From contig CAVQWS010000003.1 in NCBI GenBank assembly GCA_963717725.1, positions 186,001-250,000 on the forward strand: a stretch of 64,000 nucleotides of DNA, given 5' to 3'. Source of the stretch: AC-32 sp963717725 (lineage in GTDB: Bacteria > Actinomycetota > Thermoleophilia > Gaiellales > Gaiellaceae). The notes under the pieces are model-generated. The model was not told the DNA's origin, ran no database searches, and was given only the letters and a program-made list of their open reading frames with translations. The position numbers were made by a program, and so were the translations under genes. The number at the start of each line of letters is the position of its first letter. Position 1 is the stretch's first letter. This document shows, piece by piece, positions 57,706-64,000 of this stretch.

Positions 57706-58499
57706 TCGCGCAACCAGTCGCCGACCGGGACCCGGGCGTCGAGCGCTGAGAAGTCGCCGGCGCGCATCGCGCTCGCGGCGTCCGCGGCTGCTTTCACGGC
57801 GACCCAGGTGAGCGCGCCGCCGACGCTGACACGCTGGGCGCCCGCCTCGGCCATCTCTGCCAACGTGAGTGAAGACACCGCGAGCACGTTGACCGGCTTC
57901 GAGACCGCGTCACAGACCGCGCGGATCTCGTCGACCGTCTTGAGCCCGGGCGCATAGAGCACGTCGGCGCCGGCCCGCTCGAAGGCCTGTAGCCGCGCGA
58001 TCGTGTCGTCGAGGTCGTCGCGGCCGCGGATGTGGTTCTCCGCGCGCGCCGTGAACGTGAACGGGAAGCCGAGCTCGAGGGCCACCGTGGCCGCCGCCCC
58101 CACGCGCGCGACCGCGTGATCGAAGTCGTAGATCCGCTGCTCGACGGGATCCCAGTCCTCGATCGAGCCGCCGACGGCGCCGGCCGCCGCTACCCGCCTG
58201 ATCGCCGCGGCCGCATGGTCGGCCGAGGCGTCGTAGCCGTTCTCGAGGTCGACCGAGACCGGCAGCCCCGTGGCGGCGTCCAGCGCAGCGACATGGGCGG
58301 CCACCTCTTCGAGCGTGGCCTTGCCGTCGAGCTTGCCGAGCGTGAAGGCGAACCCCGAGCTCGTCGTCGCCAGCGCCTGGAAGCCGAGCGCCTCGAGCAT
58401 GCGCGCGGAGCCGGCGTCCCACGGGTTCGGGATCACGAACGGCTCGCCCTCGTGCAGCGCCCGGAACGCCTCGGCCTTCTGCTCCTGCGTGACGGACAT
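57687..58499 (-). CDS. Isocitrate lyase/PEP mutase-family protein
   Basis: A 270-residue TIM-barrel enzyme. Motifs are PFVIPNPWDAGSARMLEALG, DLENGYDASADHAAAAIRRV, VGGSIEDWDPVEQRIYD and FTARAENHIRGRDDLDDTIA, matching the oxaloacetate-decarboxylase and phosphonopyruvate-hydrolase-like branch. The KKCGH lyase motif is absent, so classical isocitrate lyase is unlikely. Probable C-C or P-C bond enzyme of a 2-oxo acid. It follows the cupin gene with a TAGATG junction. A shared terminator overlaps its end. Confidence 0.86.
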   Translation of the reverse strand: MSVTQEQKAEAFRALHEGEPFVIPNPWDAGSARMLEALGFQALATTSSGFAFTLGKLDGKATLEEVAAHVAALDAATGLPVSVDLENGYDASADHAAAAIRRVAAAGAVGGSIEDWDPVEQRIYDFDHAVARVGAAATVALELGFPFTFTARAENHIRGRDDLDDTIARLQAFERAGADVLYAPGLKTVDEIRAVCDAVSKPVNVLAVSSLTLAEMAEAGAQRVSVGGALTWVAVKAAADAASAMRAGDFSALDARVPVGDWLREDEGRG

Positions 58500-59042
58500 C
58501 TAGGCGGGGAGCCAGTCGTCGCCTGCGCGGGACGGCGCCCGCTGTGCGACCTTTGCGTACGCCTCTGGCGGCTTGGTCGTGTCCTCGTCGACGCTCGCTC
58601 CGTGCTTCGCGGCAGTCTCGTCCACCGTGTAGCCGCCCCAGTTCTCGCCGACCGACTTGTCGCGCGCGCCCACGGCGACCAGCAGGCAGCGCGAGTCGCC
58701 CGCGCCGACGATCACGTGCTTCGCTTTCGGCGGGCAGTGGACGAAGTCCCACGCCCGCAGCGGCCGCTCTTCGCCCTCGACGATCAGCAGCGCCTCTCCC
58801 GCGAGCACGAGGAAGTCCTCCTGGTCTTCCTCCCAGTGATACATCGCCATCGCCTCGCCCGGAGCAAGCGTGACGAGGCTGATCCCGAGCTGCTCGAAGT
58901 CCGGCTCGCCCTCGAGGTTCGAATACGCACCGCGCCCCTCGGCCGCCCACCAGCTTGCATCGGCAGCGTTGAGCACGTACCAGCCCGGGCCGCGCGGCAC
59001 GAGTCCGTGCTCGGTCTGCTCCAGCTTCGCCTCGGGAACCAT
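58500..59042 (-). CDS. Cupin-domain protein
   Basis: A 180-residue single cupin. The metal-binding pattern is seen as SLVTLAPGEAMAMYHWEEDQ with EDFLVLAGEALLIVEGEERP, and the second motif around DFVHCPPKAKHVIVGAG. The C-terminal tail (GENWGGYTVDETAAKHGASV) is a known extension in related proteins. Possible role as dioxygenase or isomerase-like sugar-binding protein; unresolved. It is cotranscribed with the PEP mutase-like gene. Confidence 0.85.
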   Translation of the reverse strand: MVPEAKLEQTEHGLVPRGPGWYVLNAADASWWAAEGRGAYSNLEGEPDFEQLGISLVTLAPGEAMAMYHWEEDQEDFLVLAGEALLIVEGEERPLRAWDFVHCPPKAKHVIVGAGDSRCLLVAVGARDKSVGENWGGYTVDETAAKHGASVDEDTTKPPEAYAKVAQRAPSRAGDDWLPA

Positions 59043-59053
59043 CGGCGCCGAGC

Positions 59054-59794
59054 CTACCGCGGCTTCTCCCAGACCGAGACGTGCTTGCGGCTCTCGCTCG
59101 TGAACGGCTCACGGTTCCAGTCGGCCCAGCGGTCGCGCAGGCGCATGCCGGCGAGCTCCGCCATCAGGTCGAGCTCCGACGGCCACACATAGCGGAACGG
59201 CACCGTCAGGTACTGCCAGCTTCCGTCCACGAGCGAGAAGTGGTGCGAGCGCAGGCCCTGGTTGGCGACGTCGTACTCGTCGAGCCCGACGTGGTCGGCG
59301 CTCAGGTTGAACGGGCGCGACGTCTCGCCGGGCGGCAGCCGCTGCAGGTCCGGGACCATCACTTCGACCACGAAGCAGCCGCCGGGCTCGAGGTGCTCGG
59401 CGGCGTTGCGGAAGGTCGCCACCTGCTCGGCCTGCGTGAGCACGTTCTGGATCGTGTTGAAGACGAGGTAGGCGACCGTGAACGTGCCGTCGGCCTTCGC
59501 GGTCGTGAAGTCGCCGATCGTGACGGCGATCTCCTCCGCGCCGGGCTTCTCACGGAGGCGGGCGGCCATCGCGTGCGAGAGCTCGATGCCGTGCACGCCG
59601 ACACCGCGCTGTGCCAGCGGGACCGCGATCCGGCCGGTCCCGATCGCCAGCTCGAGCGCCCGCCCGTCGCCGGCGAGCTCGACGAGCAGGTCGACCACCG
59701 GGTCGACGCGCTCCGGGCTGAACATCTCCGGGTACGACTCGTCGTACCGCGCTGCGACGGGCTCGTCGAAGTAGCCGTCTTCGCTCTTCACCAC
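59054..59794 (-). CDS. Class I SAM-dependent methyltransferase
   Basis: A 246-residue methyltransferase. Motif I is RALELAIGTGRIAVPLAQRG, the acidic residue of motif II is in VHGIELSHAMAARLR, and post-motif AYLVFNTIQNVLTQAEQ follows. The C-terminal part (GLRSHHFSLVDGSWQYLTVP) is typical of small-molecule methyltransferases. The start is one of two adjacent GTG codons (59794 or 59791). It precedes the cupin gene by 11 bp on the same strand. Confidence 0.88.
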   Translation of the reverse strand: MVKSEDGYFDEPVAARYDESYPEMFSPERVDPVVDLLVELAGDGRALELAIGTGRIAVPLAQRGVGVHGIELSHAMAARLREKPGAEEIAVTIGDFTTAKADGTFTVAYLVFNTIQNVLTQAEQVATFRNAAEHLEPGGCFVVEVMVPDLQRLPPGETSRPFNLSADHVGLDEYDVANQGLRSHHFSLVDGSWQYLTVPFRYVWPSELDLMAELAGMRLRDRWADWNREPFTSESRKHVSVWEKPR

Positions 59795-59814
59795 GCCGAA
59801 TCTACACTTGGCCG

Positions 59815-60219
59815 GTGGCGACGATGGCCGACCTCGACGCGCTGGCGCTGGCACTGCCGCAGGCCACGAAGGAGCTCACCGACGACGGCCGGCCCGCCTA
59901 CAAGGTGCATGGCAAGCTCTTCTGCTGCCAGCGCGGCAAGCGGCCCGACGCGCTCGACCCCGAGACCGGCGAGCGCCTCGACGACGTCCTGATGTTCCGC
60001 GTCGCCGACCTGGACGTGAAGGAGTTGATGCTCGCCGACGACCGTGGAATCTTCTTCACCACGCCGCACTTCGACGGCTACGCGGCGGTACTGGTTCGGA
60101 TCAAGCAGCTGGTGCGGCTCGAGCTCGACGAGCTCGATGACCTGGTTGCCGAGGCCTGGCTCACGCGAGCGCAGAAGCGCGTGGCCAAGGCCTGGCTCGC
60201 CGAGCACGCCGTTGGCTGA
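59815..60219 (+). CDS. MmcQ/YjbR-family protein
   Basis: A 134-residue YjbR-like protein. It contains LALALPQATKELTDDGRPAY, then VHGKLFCCQRGKRPDA and the C-terminal RLELDELDDLVAEAWLTRAQ. The family has a double-stranded-DNA-binding-like fold with unknown role. The GTG at 59815 starts 20 bp from the divergent methyltransferase. Its stop overlaps the TTG start of the next gene. Confidence 0.86.
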   Translation: MATMADLDALALALPQATKELTDDGRPAYKVHGKLFCCQRGKRPDALDPETGERLDDVLMFRVADLDVKELMLADDRGIFFTTPHFDGYAAVLVRIKQLVRLELDELDDLVAEAWLTRAQKRVAKAWLAEHAVG

Positions 60220-60757
60220 GCTCCCGCGGTCGGTCGTGCTGGTCGAGGGCACGAGCGACGAGGTCGCCGTCGAGACGCTGGCCGAGCAGCGTGGCGTGAG
60301 CCTCGTGGCCGAGCGCGTCGAGATCGTCCCGATCGGCGGCGCCCACGCGATCGGGCGCTTCCTGGCGCACTTCGGGCCGCTGGGCGTCCCGCTGGCCGGC
60401 CTCTACGACGCAGCCGAGGAGCACGCGTTCGCCCGCGCCCTCGGCGACGACCTCGAAGCGCGCGGCTTCTTCGCCTGCGACCCCGACCTCGAGGGTGAGC
60501 TGATCCGCGCGCTCGGGGCGGATGCGGTCGAAGCGGTGGCCGAAGCCCACGGCGAGCTAAACGCCTTTCGGACTCTCCAGAAGCAGCCGGCCTGGCGCGG
60601 GCAGCCGGTTGAGGAGCAGCTACGGCGCTTCATGGGCAGCGGCGGCAGCCGCAAGATCCGCTACGCGCGGCTACTCGTCGAGGCGCTCGACCCGGATGCG
60701 GCGCCGGCGCCGCTCGACCGCGTGCTGGACCGAGCGCTCAGCGACGGCCGAGGCTGA
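60212..60757 (+). CDS. TOPRIM-domain protein (OLD-like, ATPase-free)
   Basis: A 181-residue protein from TTG 60212. The TOPRIM start is SVVLVEGTSDEVAVETLAEQ (catalytic glutamate), followed by VEIVPIGGAHAIGRFLAHFG and the acidic pair in LAGLYDAAEEHAFARAL. Such TOPRIM domains normally form the nuclease end of OLD-family ATP-dependent endonucleases, but no ABC ATPase is present here. It may be a stand-alone nuclease subunit or a partner for a distant ATPase. Its coding end overlaps the converging VCBS gene by 20 bp. Confidence 0.8.
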   Translation: MAELPRSVVLVEGTSDEVAVETLAEQRGVSLVAERVEIVPIGGAHAIGRFLAHFGPLGVPLAGLYDAAEEHAFARALGDDLEARGFFACDPDLEGELIRALGADAVEAVAEAHGELNAFRTLQKQPAWRGQPVEEQLRRFMGSGGSRKIRYARLLVEALDPDAAPAPLDRVLDRALSDGRG

Positions 60758-62081
60758 GCACGAGCGACACCTGGCCGCCCGCAGGCAGGACGCTGCCCGG
60801 GAAGCGTGGAGACTGCGAGACGACCCGGCCCCGGTGCACGGTTCTCGAACGAGCGCGGCGAACCGGGCCGACGGTGCAGTCGGCCCGCGTGAGCAGGTCG
60901 GTCGCCGCGGCCAGCGTCCTGCCGCGCAGGTCCTGGACGTTGCAGAGACCCGGCCGGTTGCGGTGCACGGTCACGCTCCAGGCGCCGTTGCGGTCGTTCA
61001 CCCAGGCGCCCGCGAGGTCGAGCCGCCCATCGCCGTTGAAGTCGCCGGCCGCGAGCGTGTCGGCGAGCCCGAACCAGAGCGGCCCCTGGAAGGTCGCGTC
61101 GCCTCGGTTCAGCATCACGGCCAGGGCGCCGCCGTCGCTGAAGACGAGGTCCGGGCTGCCGTCGCCGTTCAGATCGCCACTAGAGATGCGGCTCGCGAAG
61201 ACGCGGGCCGGGAAGTAGCGCCTGAGCCGAAACGTGCCGTCTCCGCGCCCGAGCAGCACCGTCACGTGCCTGGCTCGCGGGGCTCGCGGACTTGCGACGG
61301 CCGCGTCGACGAAGCCGTCGCCGTCGAAGTCGGCGAGCGCAAGCGAGTTCGGCGCGCCGGCGGCGGCGTAGTCGGCATTCGCGGCGAACTTGCCGTGACC
61401 CCGGTTGAGCAGCACCGAAACCGACCCGGAGGTGTTCGCCGTGACGAGATCCGGGTGGCCGTCCCGGTCGAGGTCGCCTGCCGCCACGGCCACCGGGCCG
61501 ATCGCCGTGGTGTAGTCGTCCTTCGGCTCGAGCGTGCCATCGCCGCGGTTCAGCAGCACGGAGACGGCCTTCCGATCGGCGTCGGCGGTCGCGACGTCGA
61601 GGGCGTGGTCGCCATCCAGGTCGGCAAGGGCGACCGAGACCGGCGAGGCGGCGGTCGAGTAGTCCACGTGCGGCGCGAACGCTCCTTGACCGTCGTTGAC
61701 GAGCACGCTGACCACGCTGCTGTGTGCCTCGGCTACGACGATGTCGGCGATGCCGTCCCGGTTCAGGTCACCGGCTGCCAGCGCGGACGGTCCGCCGTCG
61801 ACCGGGAACTCGGCCTGCTGGATCGCGAGCTTCCCGGTCTCCGTGCTGAACGCGAGCCAGACCGCCTCATCCTGGAAGCTCCCAAGCGCGAGATCGGACC
61901 TGCCGTCGCCGTTCAGGTCGCCCGTCGTGAGCGTCTCGGCATCGCGGTGGCCGGCGAAGGTCGCAGGCACGCTCGGCGCGGCCCCGGCGGAGAACGAGAG
62001 CCTGGGCGGCGCGGCTGCGAGCGCCAGCACGGCGCCGAGCGTCACCACGAGAACCGCGCAGATGCAGGCGAAACGAGCCAC
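60738..62081 (-). CDS. Exported VCBS/FG-GAP repeat protein with C-terminal PASTA-like domain
   Basis: A 447-residue secreted protein. A signal peptide (FACICAVLVVTLGAVLALAA) precedes about seven FG-GAP/VCBS repeats with calcium-binding loops such as TGDLNGDGRSDLALGSF, ALADLDGDHALDVATADADR and AAGDFNGDGRLDLAGAW, forming an integrin-like propeller. Residues near 378-445 read CNVQDLRGRTLAAATDLLTR and GRVVSQSPRFPGSVLPAGGQ, a PASTA domain, normally on penicillin-binding proteins and kinases sensing peptidoglycan. The fusion suggests a secreted wall-binding adhesin or sensor. Confidence 0.86.
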   Translation of the reverse strand: MARFACICAVLVVTLGAVLALAAAPPRLSFSAGAAPSVPATFAGHRDAETLTTGDLNGDGRSDLALGSFQDEAVWLAFSTETGKLAIQQAEFPVDGGPSALAAGDLNRDGIADIVVAEAHSSVVSVLVNDGQGAFAPHVDYSTAASPVSVALADLDGDHALDVATADADRKAVSVLLNRGDGTLEPKDDYTTAIGPVAVAAGDLDRDGHPDLVTANTSGSVSVLLNRGHGKFAANADYAAAGAPNSLALADFDGDGFVDAAVASPRAPRARHVTVLLGRGDGTFRLRRYFPARVFASRISSGDLNGDGSPDLVFSDGGALAVMLNRGDATFQGPLWFGLADTLAAGDFNGDGRLDLAGAWVNDRNGAWSVTVHRNRPGLCNVQDLRGRTLAAATDLLTRADCTVGPVRRARSRTVHRGRVVSQSPRFPGSVLPAGGQVSLVLSLGRR

Positions 62082-62090
62082 GCCTGCAGG

Positions 62091-63101
62091 CTACGGGATC
62101 GTGAGCACGACCTTGCCCCGCGGGTGGCCCTCGCCCTGGTAGCGCACCGCCTCGGCCGCGTCGGCCAGGTCGAAGCGGCGGTCGATCGCCGGGACGATCG
62201 TGCCCTGCTCGAGCAGGTCGGCCAGCACCTTCAGGTCCTCCCGGTTCGGCTTGGTCAGCGAAAAGAGCGTCTCCTGGCTGCGGCGCACCGAGCCCAGCTT
62301 GGTCCGCACCATGTGGCCAAGCGGCCCGAACACGCGGTTCGTCTTGGGGCCGCCGATCAGGACGACCTCGGCGTCCCGCGCGAGCACCCGCCTTGTGTCT
62401 TTCCACGAGCGCGTGCCGGCGTTGTCGAAGACCACGTCGTAGCGCCGCTCGCCGCGGGTGAAGTCCTCCCGCGTGTAGTCGATCACGTGGTCGGCGCCGA
62501 GCGAGCGCGCCTGCTCGACATTCGGCGTGCTGCAGACCGCTGTCACCTCTGCCCCGAGCCACTTGGCGATCTGGATGGCGAACGTGCCGACGCCTCCCGA
62601 CGCGCCCTGGATCAGCACCTGCTGGCCGGGCTGCACGTTGCCCTTGTCGCGTAGACCCTGGAGCGCGGTGAGCCCGCCGAGCGGCGTGGCCGCAGCCTCT
62701 TCGAAGGAGACGTTCGCGGGCTTCAGCGCGATCGCGGCCGAGGCGCAGAGGTACTCGGCCAGCGCGCCTTTGCGCTCGCCGAACACCTCGTCGCCGGGCT
62801 TGAAGTCCTCCACCTCGGGACCGACCACTTCGACCGTGCCCGCGAAGTCGACGCCGAGCAGCGGCGACTTCGGCCGGAAGAAGCCCGTGTCGGGCCGCGC
62901 GATCCACGGCGCACCCGTCAGCCAGTACCAGTCGAGCCGGTTGAGCGCCGCGGCCCGCACGCGCACCAGCACGCCGTCGCTGGTCAGTGGCGGTCGCTCG
63001 ACCTCGGTCAACTCGATCGTCTCAGGCGATCCGTAGCGCCTGCGGCAAGCCGCCCGCATCGTCGTCGCCTCATCTGGTGCTAGTGCCATCGCCATCGCCA
63101 T
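62091..63101 (-). CDS. NAD(P)-dependent zinc-free alcohol dehydrogenase/quinone oxidoreductase
   Basis: A 336-residue MDR-family enzyme. The GroES-like half starts RAACRRRYGSPETIELTEVE and contains LLGVDFAGTVEVVGPEV; the Rossmann half has QQVLIQGASGGVGTFAIQIA. Cysteine ligands of zinc enzymes are missing, so it is the quinone-reductase type using NADPH. The ATG 63101 follows GGAGAGGACA, a good ribosome-binding site, though ATG 63059 would also give the family N-terminus. It is downstream of the VCBS gene on the same strand. Confidence 0.88.
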   Translation of the reverse strand: MAMAMALAPDEATTMRAACRRRYGSPETIELTEVERPPLTSDGVLVRVRAAALNRLDWYWLTGAPWIARPDTGFFRPKSPLLGVDFAGTVEVVGPEVEDFKPGDEVFGERKGALAEYLCASAAIALKPANVSFEEAAATPLGGLTALQGLRDKGNVQPGQQVLIQGASGGVGTFAIQIAKWLGAEVTAVCSTPNVEQARSLGADHVIDYTREDFTRGERRYDVVFDNAGTRSWKDTRRVLARDAEVVLIGGPKTNRVFGPLGHMVRTKLGSVRRSQETLFSLTKPNREDLKVLADLLEQGTIVPAIDRRFDLADAAEAVRYQGEGHPRGKVVLTIP

Positions 63102-63350
63102 TGTCCTCTCCGTCGACGCGAACTGCATCGACGCGCTGGACGGCCTGAAAAAGATCCATGCCGCCTCGTAGCAAAACCGTTACGCACCAATGACCCGAGC
63201 GTCGCAGAGCACAGGCACGATCGGTAGACGTGGCCGGTCGGAGCCTCTCGCGGTGGGCAATGCCGCTGGCGGTGGCGGCCTGTGCGGCGGCCGTCGCTCC
63301 GCCGGGCGCGACCGGCCACGCCGCCGACAGTGACACGCGTAAAGTCGCGG

Positions 63351-64000
63351 CATGGAGACGGCGACGCAGGCGCTGCACCGGCTGACCTCGTACGAGCCCG
63401 GGCGCGACTGGGACGAGCCGCTCGACGACCCACGCATCCTGCAGGACCTCGTCACGAACGAGATCGAGCGGCTGCCGTGGTTCTACAAGCGTTACGCCCA
63501 GGCGCTGCCACGCGTGGAGCTGCCGCGTGAGCTGCCCACGACGACGGCGCCGGCCGTGGCGGTGCTCGCCGGCGCGGCCGAGGTCGAAGGGGCGGAGCTC
63601 GACCTGCCGCAGCTCTCGCGCCTCCTGCACCTGGCCGCAGGTGTGGTGCGCAAAACCGAGCGGCCGTATGGCACCTGGCTTTTCCGCGCCGCGGGCTCGG
63701 CGGGCTCCCGCTCGCCGTTCGAGGTCTACGTCGCCGTGCCGGAGGGCGGCGCGCTCCCGGCGGGCGTGCACTGGTACCACCCGGAGGACCATGCGCTGCT
63801 GCAGGTCGGCCCGCCGCCGCGAGGCGGCGCGCCGGCGATCGTCGTCACCGGCATCCCGTGGCGCACCGGCTGGCGCTACCGCGAGCGCGGCTACCGACAC
63901 ATCTACTGGGACGCGGGGACGATGCTTGCCCAGCTGCTCGCGGCCGCCGACTCGGCCGGGCTCGGCGCCTCGCTCTACACGCGCTTCCCCGACCAGGCGG
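63351..64000 (+). CDS. Nitroreductase-fold, SagB/ThcOx-like protein (cut by window edge)
   Basis: From ATG 63351 the frame is open to the window edge (216 codons). It starts LHRLTSYEPGRDWDEPLDDP, contains LPQLSRLLHLAAGVVRKTER and the FMN-binding region FRAAGSAGSRSPFEVYVAV, then YRHIYWDAGTMLAQLLAAA and GLGASLYTRFPDQA. This matches SagB-type dehydrogenases, FMN enzymes that oxidise azolines in thiazole/oxazole-modified peptides or act in other cofactor chemistry. No precursor peptide or cyclodehydratase is visible in the window, so the context is incomplete. Confidence 0.85.

Noticed and set aside
63230..63385. 51-codon frame with a signal-peptide-like start upstream of the SagB-like gene
   Set aside because: Only the first 30 codons look like protein; the rest is the nitroreductase start in another frame and there is no ribosome-binding site.

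Overview
This window is high-GC (about 70 percent) bacterial chromosome with dense, often overlapping genes, frequent GTG and TTG starts, an Actinobacteria-style gene set (ClpS-DUF2017 pair, Rpf-like protein, MocR regulator, pdxT-yebC-ruvCAB cluster, RpoD-like sigma factor) and no rRNA, CRISPR array or transposase. Gene content and codon use suggest Actinomycetota, probably a deep lineage such as Thermoleophilia (Gaiellales or Solirubrobacterales). That placement is inference; no marker phylogeny was possible.

Layout. 0-8 kb: a nucleotidyl cyclase cut by the left edge, a frameshifted phosphomannomutase, a LysR regulator, then a tightly overlapping run (thioesterase, GAF or fRMsr-like protein, a 51-aa membrane microprotein, NoeA-like methyltransferase, membrane alkaline-phosphatase-superfamily enzyme) that looks like surface-polymer modification. 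8-16.6 kb: bifunctional (p)ppGpp synthetase, RecJ with a small partner, a MocR regulator, a YVTN-type propeller protein, and an ArsR-SRPBCC pair behind a tandem palindromic operator. 16.6-21.5 kb: the conserved pdxT-yebC-ruvC-ruvA-ruvB cluster (minus strand), split between yebC and ruvC by about 1.5 kb holding a GNAT gene, a GNAT remnant, a 51-aa membrane protein and two related long-stem hairpin elements. 22-27 kb: a response regulator, hybrid-sensor-type histidine kinase, phosphotransferase, hydrolase and acetyltransferase on the plus strand.

27-39 kb: AlkZ-like winged-helix protein, MOSC protein, PdxS, then an unusual cassette in which two paralogous four-TM proteins flank a leaderless modular peptidoglycan hydrolase, a frameshifted cyclic-nucleotide-binding domain and an FAD disulfide-reductase-like enzyme. 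39-49 kb: phospholipase D-type cardiolipin synthase, one tRNA with CAU anticodon, YjbQ, ClpS-DUF2017-phosphoesterase, sigma factor, Rpf-like protein, MFS transporter, frameshifted sulfotransferase, and a winged-helix ATPase with direct-repeat operators. 49-64 kb: several exported proteins (Ig-like repeat protein, trypsin-like protease, phytase-esterase-like protein, C39-like peptidase, VCBS-PASTA protein), QueF overlapping a P450 with an apparent CTG start, small metabolic enzymes, and a SagB-type nitroreductase cut by the right edge.

Two cross-cutting observations deserve attention. First, at least four genes are broken by single-base shifts although both halves still read as good protein; this is either assembly error or real decay and must be settled from reads. 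Second, a 70-bp intergenic sequence downstream of the AlkP-family gene recurs between ruvA and ruvB with conserved ends and a hairpin kept by a G-U pair, an apparently dispersed structured repeat not explained by the genes.
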